Assembly: GCA_025774405.1 (NCBI GenBank)
Contig: JALGWB010000063.1
Span: 1 to 9,211, forward strand
DNA: 9,211 nucleotides
Direction: 5' to 3'
From: a bacterium
GTDB taxonomy: Bacteria > Arandabacterota > Arandabacteria > Arandabacterales > Arandabacteraceae
Shown: piece by piece, positions 1 to 6,606 of the stretch
How the letters are laid out: each line of letters starts with the position of its first letter
How positions within the stretch are numbered: the first letter of the stretch is position 1
Translations under genes and position numbers: made by a program
Notes under the pieces: model-generated
The model's database searches: none
What the model saw: only the letters and a program-made list of their open reading frames with translations
What the model was told of the DNA's origin: nothing

Positions 1-594
1 GTCATCATAGTAGCGTTGCGCTTCCTCAAGGCGGCGCCTTATCTCATCGGGCACAATCGGTGTTCCTATTATTTGAGAGTGTGGATGGACAAGGGAAGTA
101 CCTGCGCCCTCACCCTGATTTCTAAAGATTATGATAAGCTGATTCCAATCTGACTTATCCAGCTCGAGGAAACGATCACGATAGGTTTGTACTATCAGGC
201 GGACCTGATCTGTGCTCATGGTTGCAATGGTCTTAGAATGATCCTGTCCCTCAATAACGACCTCATGCGTACCGCAGCCGCACATCTCGAGGTAGAGCCC
301 CTTACGAGTCCGCCTGCGCTCCTCACCCTCCCCGGGAGTTGCCAATGCAGGGAACTTGTTTGGCACGACACGCACAGCCCACTTTCCTGAATCATGGGCA
401 TCGGGAATGACAAACACTGGCTCAGGGGTTAAGTGCTCATTGCCGGGACAGAAGGGACATTTCTCATCGTAGGGTTCAAGTTTGAGAGCCTGGCGGTCAG
501 CCTTCCTGAACTCATGCGGTCTCCTCCCACGCTCAGTTGAGATTATACTCCATGACCTTGTGGCAACATCCTGTCTCAAAGTGGGCATAGTCAT
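1..594 (-). CDS. galT: Galactose-1-phosphate uridylyltransferase, N-terminal part (cut by window edge)
   Basis: The 198 visible residues are the N-terminal half of a GalT-type nucleotidyltransferase (HIT superfamily). These enzymes exchange UMP between UDP-glucose and galactose-1-phosphate in the cytoplasm (Leloir pathway). The opening LRQDVATRSWSIISTERGRR is the usual start of the family. CPFC (46-49), His110 in GTHEVVIEG and His170 fit the structural metal site. HPHSQ (170-174) is the active-site motif, with His172 as the expected covalent nucleophile. The ATG at 594 is chosen because AGGTG lies 8 nt upstream; a second ATG at 588 is 14 nt away. It begins 21 nt after the end of pncB, so it is very likely in the same operon. 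The C-terminal half lies outside the window. Related enzymes with the same motifs act as ADP-sugar phosphorylases, so the exact nucleotide and sugar cannot be fixed from this fragment. Confidence 0.9.
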   Translation of the reverse strand, partial: MTMPTLRQDVATRSWSIISTERGRRPHEFRKADRQALKLEPYDEKCPFCPGNEHLTPEPVFVIPDAHDSGKWAVRVVPNKFPALATPGEGEERRRTRKGLYLEMCGCGTHEVVIEGQDHSKTIATMSTDQVRLIVQTYRDRFLELDKSDWNQLIIIFRNQGEGAGTSLVHPHSQIIGTPIVPDEIRRRLEEAQRYYDD

Positions 595-615
595 CCCCGT
601 TGCACCTGTACTCTC

Positions 616-1785
616 TCAGAGTCCAAGATGCGTTAAGCTTTTTAGCACCCTTCGCCTCAGCGAAGCCAAAGTCGCCTGCTTGCGAACCAGGCGACCTTGC
701 TTCAGATATGGGTGAGTAAGATTCTTGAACGTGCCCCCACAGCGGCACTTACGTGTCAATCTGCCTTTGAACGGAACAACAAGATCCCTATAACATCGAT
801 TGCAGCGGAGTAATGTCTTTTCCCCACTCATCTTGCCTCTTTTGGCAATCGGCGTACCATCAACTTCGACAATGTCCATTGCGAAATCGAGAACAGGAGC
901 ATTGCTAAGAGATGTGCCTACGCCAAAGCCATCGACTATGTCCCTTAGCTCAACCATCTCGCTCTCATCCAACCCCCCGCTGACCATGATTTTCACAGCG
1001 GTGTGTCCTCTGAGATCAAGCTCCCACCTAACCTCCCTCACAATGTCACGCATCGATCCACGCCTTGAGCTGGGCGTGTCGAGCCGCACTGCATATAGTC
1101 GCCTACCGAGTGCCTCACATGCCGCCAGGGCTTCGAACTTCTCGTCACCGAAAGTGTCGACCAAAGCGATGCGTTTGACCTTCCTGTCAATCACCGAGTC
1201 AAAAGCCTCAATTGTCTCCTCAATACCGCCCATAACGATAATAAGAGCATGCGGTATTGTGCCAGATGGTTCGATTCCTGAAAGCTCAGCCGCCTTCAAA
1301 GTTGCAACCCCGTCACATCCACCAAGGTAGGCATTTCTCTCGATCATTGGCGAAATAGCGGGATGCATCCGTCGTGCACCGAAGCTTATGAGTACCTTAT
1401 CTCCGGCTGCAAGTCTCAGGCGTGCTGCTTTGGTCGCCACACCGGATGCCTGACAGACAAATCCCAAAAGCGGAGTTTCAAGAACTGCAAAATCGATGTA
1501 ATTGCCCTCGATCGTCATCACAGGTTCATTGGCTCTGATAATCGTACCCTCATCGAGTGCCCTGACATCCAGGGGTAGTCCCTCAAGCAGGTTGAGTGCT
1601 TCCTCAAGCCCCGCAAAGAGCCCCCAGGTATAGCCACCGGGTAGCCTCTTGAGGCTTAACTCGGCCTTGACAGGCCTTGAAGCCCCGGTTGCGTTGAGAA
1701 TACGGGCGGTGCGGTCGAAATAGACGTCTGTGGTCTTGCCCAGCCTTATCTCTTCATCGGTTGCTGAATGGAACCGCTTCCTCAC
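616..1785 (-). CDS. pncB: Nicotinate phosphoribosyltransferase, archaeal-type with C-terminal zinc knuckle
   Basis: This 389-residue enzyme should join nicotinate to PRPP, giving nicotinate mononucleotide (Preiss-Handler NAD salvage, cytoplasm). Family motifs seen are TDVYFDRT (19-26), FGARRMHP (135-142), GTIPHAL (175-181, His179 being the expected catalytic/phosphorylated His), LDTPSSRRGS (236-244), VSGGLDE (268-274) and FGVGTSL (287-293). These define the PRTase barrel. After residue 325 come CNRC (328-331) and CRC (347-349), a four-cysteine metal site. Such a tail is known from the Thermoplasma acidophilum enzyme, whose length is nearly the same. The start is a GTG that overlaps the TGA of pncA (GTGA), with an AGGGTGA ribosome site about 8 nt upstream, so translation is probably coupled. 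The homologous quinolinate phosphoribosyltransferase is the main alternative. The adjoining nicotinamidase favours nicotinate as substrate. Confidence 0.92.
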   Translation of the reverse strand: MRKRFHSATDEEIRLGKTTDVYFDRTARILNATGASRPVKAELSLKRLPGGYTWGLFAGLEEALNLLEGLPLDVRALDEGTIIRANEPVMTIEGNYIDFAVLETPLLGFVCQASGVATKAARLRLAAGDKVLISFGARRMHPAISPMIERNAYLGGCDGVATLKAAELSGIEPSGTIPHALIIVMGGIEETIEAFDSVIDRKVKRIALVDTFGDEKFEALAACEALGRRLYAVRLDTPSSRRGSMRDIVREVRWELDLRGHTAVKIMVSGGLDESEMVELRDIVDGFGVGTSLSNAPVLDFAMDIVEVDGTPIAKRGKMSGEKTLLRCNRCYRDLVVPFKGRLTRKCRCGGTFKNLTHPYLKQGRLVRKQATLASLRRRVLKSLTHLGL

Positions 1786-2300
1786 GTGATCTTCACCCTG
1801 AGCACCTTCTCCATCTGCCCCAATGCATGTCGTTGTTCTTCTTCAGTCACTGTGGCGACGCAATCCCGCGGAACTTCCACTTCAAAGCCACGCATGACTG
1901 CGTCGGCAGCCGTAAAAAATACACATATGTTGGTGAGAATGCCAACGAGGACGAGTCTGTTGATGTCCATCCCTCGCAGAATCTCTTCAAGACGCGTGCC
2001 ATAGAAGGCCGAATAGGTGGTCTTCTCAACAATCGTATCGGCCTCATCGGGCTCAAGCTCATCTATCACCCTGGCTCCGCTCGTGCCCTTGACCGCATGA
2101 GGAGTCCAGATCCTGAACTCCGGATCGTCCCGGCCGTGAGCATCACAGACATATATGACGGGTATGCGTTTGCCGTGAGCCTCATCAATGCGTCTTCGGA
2201 TAGCGGGTACGATTTCTCTTGCCCTGGGAACCTCGAGTGGAGCCCCGGGCAACACGAAGTCGTTAAGCATATCTATGACGAGAAGAGCAACCCCGGCCAT
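1782..2300 (-). CDS. pncA: Nicotinamidase / isochorismatase-family cysteine hydrolase
   Basis: This 172-residue cytoplasmic hydrolase of the isochorismatase-like fold most likely deamidates nicotinamide to nicotinate, the substrate of the next gene. The catalytic triad is visible: Asp10 in VIDMLNDF, Lys93 in VEKTTYSAF and Cys126 in LTNIC. Asp53 and His55 (CDAHG) and His68 (WTPHAVKG) match the metal ligands of nicotinamidases. The additional His found about six residues after the DxH in the Mycobacterium enzyme is absent here; the aligned region is acidic (DDPE). I chose the ATG at 2300 because GAGGT lies 8 nt upstream (2313-2309) and the gene then begins 1 nt after the pyruvate kinase stop. 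A TTG at 2315 would add five residues and overlap that gene. It ends in a GTGA overlap with pncB. Family members also act on isochorismate or other amides, so the substrate call rests mainly on the neighbour. Confidence 0.86.
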   Translation of the reverse strand: MAGVALLVIDMLNDFVLPGAPLEVPRAREIVPAIRRRIDEAHGKRIPVIYVCDAHGRDDPEFRIWTPHAVKGTSGARVIDELEPDEADTIVEKTTYSAFYGTRLEEILRGMDINRLVLVGILTNICVFFTAADAVMRGFEVEVPRDCVATVTEEEQRHALGQMEKVLRVKIT

Positions 2301-2301
2301 C

Positions 2302-3714
2302 TCAGACGACCTCAAGCTTGAGCAGGTTTGTTGTACCCGTCACCCACGGTGGCACACCTGCCGTTATGACAACCAGGTCACCTTTTCCAGCGATACCCCG
2401 CCTCCGAGCAGCATCAATTGCAAGCCTTATCATCTCGTCAGTGTTCTCCGCCTCGGCGATCTGCTCAGATATCACACCATATGAGAGAGCAAGTTTCATG
2501 AGCGTTCGATCATTGGGAGTCACTGCAAGCACCGGAACATCGGGCCTAAACTTCGCCACTCTAAGCGCTGTGCTGCCGCTTCTTGTTGAAGTTATTATTG
2601 CGGCTGCACCAAGCCTTTCAGCAGCACCAGCCGCAAGGAAGGCAATTGTTTCATCAACCTTGGCTTCGGGTTCGATACGGCGCCGTCGTCGTATCCACTC
2701 ATCAAGATGTGCCTTCTCAGTGCAATTTATGAGTGCAGCCATGGTTCTTATAGCTTCAATTGGATAGCTGCCCACTGCCGTCTCCCCGCTTAGCATGACA
2801 GCATCTGAACCATCGAGGACAGCGTTCGCCACATCACTTGCTTCAGCCCTTGTTGGCTGAGGATTTGTAATCATGGATTCAAGCATCTGGGTGGCGGTTA
2901 TCACTGGCTTTCCCTTGTGATTACACTTCTCGATTATGATCTTTTGCACAAGCGGCAAGCGACTTATCGAAACCTCAGAGGCGAGATCCCCTCTTGCAAC
3001 CAGGATGGCATCGGCTTCGTCGATAATCTCATCTATTGCCCCAACTGCCTCGCGGGTTTCAATCTTGGCAATGATGCCGATGTCATGCCCTCGTATGAGC
3101 TTACGCAGCTTGACAATGTCCGACGGCTGCCGGACAAAGGACAGGGCAATGAAATCAACCCCATGAGCAATCCCAAACTTGACATCTCGCCTGTCTTTCT
3201 CAGTGAGGGCGGGTAAGTCAGCCTTGGAATGGGGAAACTGGACTCCCTTGCCTGAATGGATTGTTCCACCTCTGATAACCTTGCAAACAAGGCACGTCTT
3301 GCTGACCCGCAAAACCTTGAGGCTTACCCCCAGATCGCCAACAAGTATGCGGTGACCGCGACGTACACTTCTAAACGAGTACCTGGGAAAGATGGGAATC
3401 ATGCAGTCACGTGAATTCGATCCAACAGTGACTTCCATACCACGCTTGAGATCAAGGTAGCCGCCTCGCAGCTTACCAACGCGGAAACGAGGGCCCTGAA
3501 GATCCTGAATTATCGGTATGAGGTGCCCCTTATCAGCGCAGGCCTTGCGCAGACGCATAATCATAGCCTTGTGTGTGGCATGGTCACCATGCGAGAAGTT
3601 AAGGCGTACTGCATCCATGCCTGCAGATAACATTGCCTTTATGACCTTAAAGGTTGCTGTGGCTGGACCAAGCGTGCAAACTATCTTGGTTCGGCGGTAC
3701 CTGTAACGTGCCAC
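2302..3714 (-). CDS. pyk: Pyruvate kinase
   Basis: This protein of about 470 residues transfers phosphate from phosphoenolpyruvate to ADP, the last step of glycolysis. It has the full family layout: a TKIVCTLGPAT start, RLNFSHG (37-43) of the A barrel, a beta-rich B domain (about 81-160), the signature IGIIAKIETREAVG (catalytic Lys217, metal-binding Glu219), VARGDL with Asp243, ATQMLESM (Thr275), TRAEASDVANAVLDG and SGETAVGSYP. A C-terminal domain ends in ITAGVP...TGTTNLLK. The GTG at 3714 is preferred because GGAG (3726-3723) sits 8 nt before it; the upstream in-frame GTG at 3732 has no ribosome site. DLQGPRFRVG (71-80) replaces the DTKGPEIRTG of potassium-dependent enzymes, and GDLA replaces the usual GDLG. 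The TGA lies 1 nt before pncA, so the two are co-transcribed. Identity is secure; ion dependence is inference. Confidence 0.95.
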   Translation of the reverse strand: MARYRYRRTKIVCTLGPATATFKVIKAMLSAGMDAVRLNFSHGDHATHKAMIMRLRKACADKGHLIPIIQDLQGPRFRVGKLRGGYLDLKRGMEVTVGSNSRDCMIPIFPRYSFRSVRRGHRILVGDLGVSLKVLRVSKTCLVCKVIRGGTIHSGKGVQFPHSKADLPALTEKDRRDVKFGIAHGVDFIALSFVRQPSDIVKLRKLIRGHDIGIIAKIETREAVGAIDEIIDEADAILVARGDLASEVSISRLPLVQKIIIEKCNHKGKPVITATQMLESMITNPQPTRAEASDVANAVLDGSDAVMLSGETAVGSYPIEAIRTMAALINCTEKAHLDEWIRRRRRIEPEAKVDETIAFLAAGAAERLGAAAIITSTRSGSTALRVAKFRPDVPVLAVTPNDRTLMKLALSYGVISEQIAEAENTDEMIRLAIDAARRRGIAGKGDLVVITAGVPPWVTGTTNLLKLEVV

Positions 3715-3722
3715 CTGGTTAG

Positions 3723-3726
3723 CTCC
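3723..3726 (-). promoter_or_regulatory. Ribosome binding site deciding the pyk start
   Basis: On the minus strand GGAG stands 8 nt before the GTG at 3714 and inside the region that would be coding if the GTG at 3732 were used. Nothing resembling a Shine-Dalgarno site precedes 3732, where the sequence reads CTTCAACAACCA. The resulting protein start, MARYRYRRTKIVCTLGP, also matches the usual short N-terminus of pyruvate kinases. Confidence 0.6.
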
Positions 3727-3752
3727 ACTCACTGGTTGTTGAAGCTGCAGTT

Positions 3753-3775
3753 GCTGCCATGAGGCTCATGACAGC
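3753..3775 (-). terminator. Stem-loop between secreted-protein gene and pyk (terminator-like, no U tract)
   Basis: On the minus strand the transcript can form a 9-bp stem (GCTGTCATG with CATGGCAGC, one G-U pair) with an AGCCT loop. It starts 2 nt after the TGA of the upstream gene. The one imperfect pair is G-U on the minus strand but C-A on the plus strand, so it is better suited to RNA from the minus strand. No run of U follows, so it may be a weak terminator, a pause or processing site, or a 3'-end protector that sets different levels for the secreted gene and the pyk operon. Confidence 0.5.
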
Positions 3776-3777
3776 CA

Positions 3778-5178
3778 TCACCGACCGAACATTAACACAA
3801 CCACCTTGCCCTTGGCAACATTTCTTCCCGAGTGGAGCCTGTAGAAGTATATTCCAGGGGAGACCGATCCTGACAGTTTCCCAAGGCTGATGCGTTGACT
3901 GCCACTGCTGAGGACACCGAGATTGCGATCAATGATCAGTCGTCCTGTCACATCGAAGAGACGCAAGCTCACAACTGATGGCTCATCAAGCGCGAACTCA
4001 ATCGTAGGAAGCCCAATACTCGGATTGGACAAGACCTTCACATGCAGGCTGCGATCGGCAAAACCCTCGACAGAGGCGGTCACAAGCAGCCTGTCCATGC
4101 ACATGAGTCCAAGGTAGTTAGTCACCCAGGATTGATCATGGTCATCAGGCTCGCCGTCAATAACCGGGATACCGCCATCACTATCACCATCATTGGCAAC
4201 AAGCGTATCAGCAAGATGCTCAAAGTAAGCAGCGTAGATGCCACTACCGAGGACTTCGCTTGCAGTTGACTGACCAAGCGCAGCCCATGCTCGCCAGGCA
4301 TTCTGGTAATCCGATGAGTCAATCTCAGTGTCGAGATAGGGTGCATAGGTCTCAACCCAGGTCTCGAGGTCAGCTGGATATTCTTTGAAATATGAGTGAA
4401 CAAGCCCCCACATCACTGAGCCGCCATTCATCGCCCACTGGTCCCAATGCAGCTTGTTAGGATTCTCCTCAACCCAGGCCTTGAGGGAATCAGCCATATC
4501 AATCGCCTTTGCCCTGAAAGTGGCATTATCAACAAACTCACCATACTCATACAGGTTGCCAACAGCCCAGCCCATGACCAACCCATTAACCTTCCGGTAG
4601 AAGCCTGTCGGGAAGTGAAGCATCAACGGATTGTGGCAGAGATACGAAGCACACGTGTCACCATAGCTGCTGTATTGAGTATCACCATAGACTTGACGGT
4701 ATTCCATCTCAGCTCTCAGGGCCCAGGCGCAGTTATAAACCCTATAGTATCCTGTGATGAGGTCAGATTCCCCTTCCTCATTGTAGGCTGGATGGGTCAT
4801 GCAATAGCTCCAGGCAGCATCGATGTTGTCATGATAGCTATCGGAATCCGTTAGGGCATAATAGTGGGACCAAATCCAGATCGATTCGCTGGTGTTGTCG
4901 GTCTGGATGATGTCAAGCAGGTGTTCACCTTCGCGCATACCGCCGAAGGAACCAGAGGTGGTATCGCTAACCTGAAGTGTCGTTATGAAGCTGGCACACA
5001 TGCCAAAACGTGCCAGAGGATCATAGGTGGACTCAATGTCGAGCGATGAGAGTCGGTACCCTGCCTCCTCCCTGTGATCTTCGATGAGCCGAGCCTCCTG
5101 AGGTGAGATATAGGGTGTTGCAGAAGCTGCCAATGGCAGGATAACAAACACCAACCCGAGTACGAGAACCCGCTTCAT
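3778..5178 (-). CDS. Secreted helical protein of unknown function with FlgD/T9SS-like C-terminal sorting domain
   Basis: I do not recognise a characterised family for the main body of this 466-residue protein. Residues 1-20 are a clear signal peptide (MKRVLVLGLVFVILPL, cleavage expected after Ala-Ser-Ala at 18-20). Residues of about 30-365 are rich in Trp, Tyr and Asp and read as repeated helical hairpins, such as SESIWIWSHYYAL (97-109), GYYRVYNCAWALRAEMEY (143-160) and QNAWRAWAALG (292-302). This resembles alpha/alpha-toroid folds of polysaccharide-active enzymes. An acidic stretch, DGDSDGGIP (330-338) then DDHDQSW (345-351), could be a metal or sugar site. Residues of about 380-466 form the beta-sandwich seen in FlgD-like and type IX sorting domains (SNPS, FDVTGRLI, SPGIYFYRLHSG). 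The ATG has GGGGAGGTG ending 5 nt upstream. The gene has its own promoter at 5209-5237. Carbohydrate processing is a guess from fold appearance only. Confidence 0.82.
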   Translation of the reverse strand: MKRVLVLGLVFVILPLAASATPYISPQEARLIEDHREEAGYRLSSLDIESTYDPLARFGMCASFITTLQVSDTTSGSFGGMREGEHLLDIIQTDNTSESIWIWSHYYALTDSDSYHDNIDAAWSYCMTHPAYNEEGESDLITGYYRVYNCAWALRAEMEYRQVYGDTQYSSYGDTCASYLCHNPLMLHFPTGFYRKVNGLVMGWAVGNLYEYGEFVDNATFRAKAIDMADSLKAWVEENPNKLHWDQWAMNGGSVMWGLVHSYFKEYPADLETWVETYAPYLDTEIDSSDYQNAWRAWAALGQSTASEVLGSGIYAAYFEHLADTLVANDGDSDGGIPVIDGEPDDHDQSWVTNYLGLMCMDRLLVTASVEGFADRSLHVKVLSNPSIGLPTIEFALDEPSVVSLRLFDVTGRLIIDRNLGVLSSGSQRISLGKLSGSVSPGIYFYRLHSGRNVAKGKVVVLMFGR

Positions 5179-5208
5179 GATTACACCTCCCCTTAAGTGG
5201 ACATCCCC

Positions 5209-5237
5209 ATTTTATCACACATGAACCGCCAATTCAA
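5209..5237 (-). promoter_or_regulatory. Sigma-70-like promoter for the secreted helical protein
   Basis: On the minus strand TTGAAT (5237-5232) and TAAAAT (5214-5209) are 17 nt apart. They match the -35 consensus at 4 of 6 and the -10 consensus at 5 of 6 positions. Transcription would begin near 5202, giving a leader of about 23 nt that contains the strong ribosome site. It may also drive the pyk-pncA-pncB-galT genes if the stem-loop at 3753-3775 is read through, as no better promoter was seen between. Confidence 0.6.
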
Positions 5238-5239
5238 TG

Positions 5240-5259
5240 CCGATACCTTCAGGTATCGG
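5240..5259. promoter_or_regulatory. Perfect 8-bp palindrome next to the -35 of the minus-strand promoter
   Basis: CCGATACC and GGTATCGG form a perfect inverted repeat around a 4-nt centre (TTCA). It lies 2 nt upstream of the -35 box of the promoter at 5209-5237, a usual place for an activator or repressor site. It is not followed by a T run on either strand, so a terminator role is unlikely. The regulator is unknown. Confidence 0.5.
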
Positions 5260-5298
5260 AGCCAGTGCAGTACACCCGATGGGGACATCTGAAAGGAG

Positions 5299-5313
5299 AA
5301 TTGCCGGGCAATT
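5299..5313. promoter_or_regulatory. 15-bp palindrome in the divergent intergenic region
   Basis: AATTGCC-G-GGCAATT is a perfect 7+1+7 inverted repeat. A one-base centre favours a protein-bound DNA operator over an RNA hairpin. It lies between the two divergent promoter candidates (5209-5237 and 5330-5359) and could serve either gene. Confidence 0.45.
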
Positions 5314-5329
5314 TCGGTTGGATTTTCAG

Positions 5330-5359
5330 TTGAGTCACGAGATCGAGAGATAGTAGAAT
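5330..5359 (+). promoter_or_regulatory. Candidate promoter for the lipoprotein hydrolase
   Basis: TTGAGT (5330-5335) and TAGAAT (5354-5359) are separated by 18 nt and match consensus at 4 of 6 and 5 of 6 positions. The predicted leader is about 80 nt. A second -10-like TACAAT lies at 5404-5409 without a recognisable -35, so the true start site is uncertain. Confidence 0.4.
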
Positions 5360-5364
5360 GCTCT

Positions 5365-5426
5365 TCAGCCGGACATGAAGCGATAGGAGCGGCTGATTCC
5401 GGTTACAATGCTTTATCCGGCTCTGA
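5365..5426 (+). other. Leader stem upstream of the lipoprotein hydrolase
   Basis: TCAGCCGGA (5365-5373) can pair with TCCGGCT-C-TGA (5416-5426), a stem of about ten pairs with one bulged base. It encloses 42 nt and ends 8 nt before the ribosome site at 5435. CAGCC in the left arm could instead pair with GGCTG at 5391-5395, so two exclusive folds are possible. It matches no known riboswitch class I can name. Confidence 0.3.
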
Positions 5427-5446
5427 CAGAATGCAAGGAGGATGTT

Positions 5447-6445
5447 ATGATGACCAGAACCATAGCCAGATACAGTATACTGATGATCGTTTTAATGGCG
5501 GTATTGCTATCCTGCAGCGAGGAATCAACAAGCCCTCAGGATGGCTCTGAAAGCGAGATAATCATCAGCTCGGAGATGCCGGATGGGAGTACTCTGCCTG
5601 ACGGTGCAATTCTCGACAGTCTGATATACCAATCGCATGTCGAGCTTGCCTTGAGTTCATGCTACTATGAGACAGGTGATCCCAACTATCCAGAGATTGT
5701 CTACATCGCCAATGATGTTGTCAAAACGTTTGCCTTCGTTTGGCTGCCGCAAAACTGGGACAGCTTTCCCGCCAAAGACAAGAGGATGATCATTCATCTG
5801 CACGGTCATTGTGGCATTGGCACAAAGCGTTTCTGTGAGTGGTACGAATTGGCACGTGAAAAGAATATAGCCGTGCTCTCATTGCAATACTGGATGGGAG
5901 ACGATGAGTGGTGTGGTGGGAATCCAAAACCAGACGGCGACTATTCCTATTATATAACAGGACCAGGAGAGACATGCGGATGGCATCTTAATATCGAGAG
6001 TGATATCTATCCGTTCATCGACAAGTTGATAGAATACTACGATGCACACTCAGTCATGCTTCATGGTTTTTCAATGGCGGCTGCCACAGCGGTGATCGTT
6101 GACTATCGAGACAAGCAAAACCGGAATAGAATCGACTTCACCGTGTTCAATGCAGGGCATATCGATTCGTCTCATTACTTCTATGAGGAGATAGAGTCGA
6201 ATCCAGACAGCACGCCCTTCGAGAATGAGAACTACTTTTTCTTCCTTGAGGATATCAACGAGGGCACATATGCCAAGCAATCCGCAACGAGATCATTTCT
6301 GATCGAAAAGGGCGTTACAGACGTTGAAACAGCGATTGCAGTCGACAGTGGTTACAGGCATGGCGCACTGCTCAATCATGAAGATTTCCGCCCGGTGCGC
6401 GAACGCATTATCTCCCTCTATGACTCCCTGACAACAAGCGGATGA
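5447..6445 (+). CDS. Lipoprotein alpha/beta-hydrolase (esterase-like)
   Basis: This 332-residue lipoprotein is probably anchored in the outer membrane and faces the periplasm or cell surface. Residues 1-23 form a lipoprotein signal: basic start, hydrophobic ILMIVLMAVL and lipobox LLSC with Cys23; Ser at +2 does not signal inner-membrane retention. A Ser/Glu-rich linker (24-50) follows. The hydrolase part shows an oxyanion motif HLHGHCG (117-123) and a nucleophile elbow, HGFSMAAA (206-213), with Ser209. His305 (GYRHGALL) is the likely catalytic His, and Asp269 or a nearby acid completes the triad. The elbow is GxSxA, not GxSxG. Several Cys (72, 122, 130, 156, 177) could form disulfides. AAGGAGG lies 5 nt before the ATG at 5447; an in-frame ATG at 5408 has no ribosome site and would bury the signal. 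The substrate is unknown; feruloyl or acetyl esterase, or peptidase activity, are possible. Confidence 0.82.
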   Translation: MMTRTIARYSILMIVLMAVLLSCSEESTSPQDGSESEIIISSEMPDGSTLPDGAILDSLIYQSHVELALSSCYYETGDPNYPEIVYIANDVVKTFAFVWLPQNWDSFPAKDKRMIIHLHGHCGIGTKRFCEWYELAREKNIAVLSLQYWMGDDEWCGGNPKPDGDYSYYITGPGETCGWHLNIESDIYPFIDKLIEYYDAHSVMLHGFSMAAATAVIVDYRDKQNRNRIDFTVFNAGHIDSSHYFYEEIESNPDSTPFENENYFFFLEDINEGTYAKQSATRSFLIEKGVTDVETAIAVDSGYRHGALLNHEDFRPVRERIISLYDSLTTSG

Positions 6446-6563
6446 AATCCTGTGACTTTACCTACAGGCGCCGACAACATCCGTGCTGCCCGGGTTGCAG
6501 AAGCACCTCGACCGAAACCTCTACGTGCCAATCGCAACCACGGTCGCGTCGGAGCTGATCACA

Positions 6564-6590
6564 GGTCTCCGGCACCAATTTTTGGTCTCC
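6564..6590 (+). promoter_or_regulatory. Two GGTCTCC direct repeats upstream of the protease promoter
   Basis: GGTCTCC occurs at 6564-6570 and again at 6584-6590, exactly 20 bp apart, about two helical turns. The second copy ends 19 bp before the -10 box, over the place where a -35 box would be. Both copies are followed by GGCAC at slightly different distances. This layout fits an activator site for a promoter lacking a good -35, but no regulator is evident. Confidence 0.35.
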
Positions 6591-6606
6591 AGACCGGCAC
6601 TTGTTA

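Noticed and set aside
800..1330. Plus-strand ORF of 176 codons opposite pncB
   Set aside because: Shadow frame. The minus strand encodes clear nicotinate phosphoribosyltransferase motifs here, while the plus frame is Ser/Pro-rich with no ribosome site or motif.
2301..2315. TTG start for pncA at 2315
   Set aside because: It would overlap pyk by 14 nt without a ribosome site, while ATG 2300 has GAGGT at 8 nt.
1761..2321. Plus-strand ORF of 186 codons opposite pncA
   Set aside because: It is antisense to the catalytic residues of the hydrolase and its translation shows no family features.
3719..3778. 19-codon ORF starting at TGATG at the end of the secreted gene
   Set aside because: No ribosome site and a low-complexity product. 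It overlaps the hairpin and the pyk start, so a coupling peptide cannot be supported from sequence alone.
6449..6468. CCTGT/ACAGG stem after the hydrolase stop
   Set aside because: Only 5 bp with a 10-nt loop and no T run, too weak to call a terminator.
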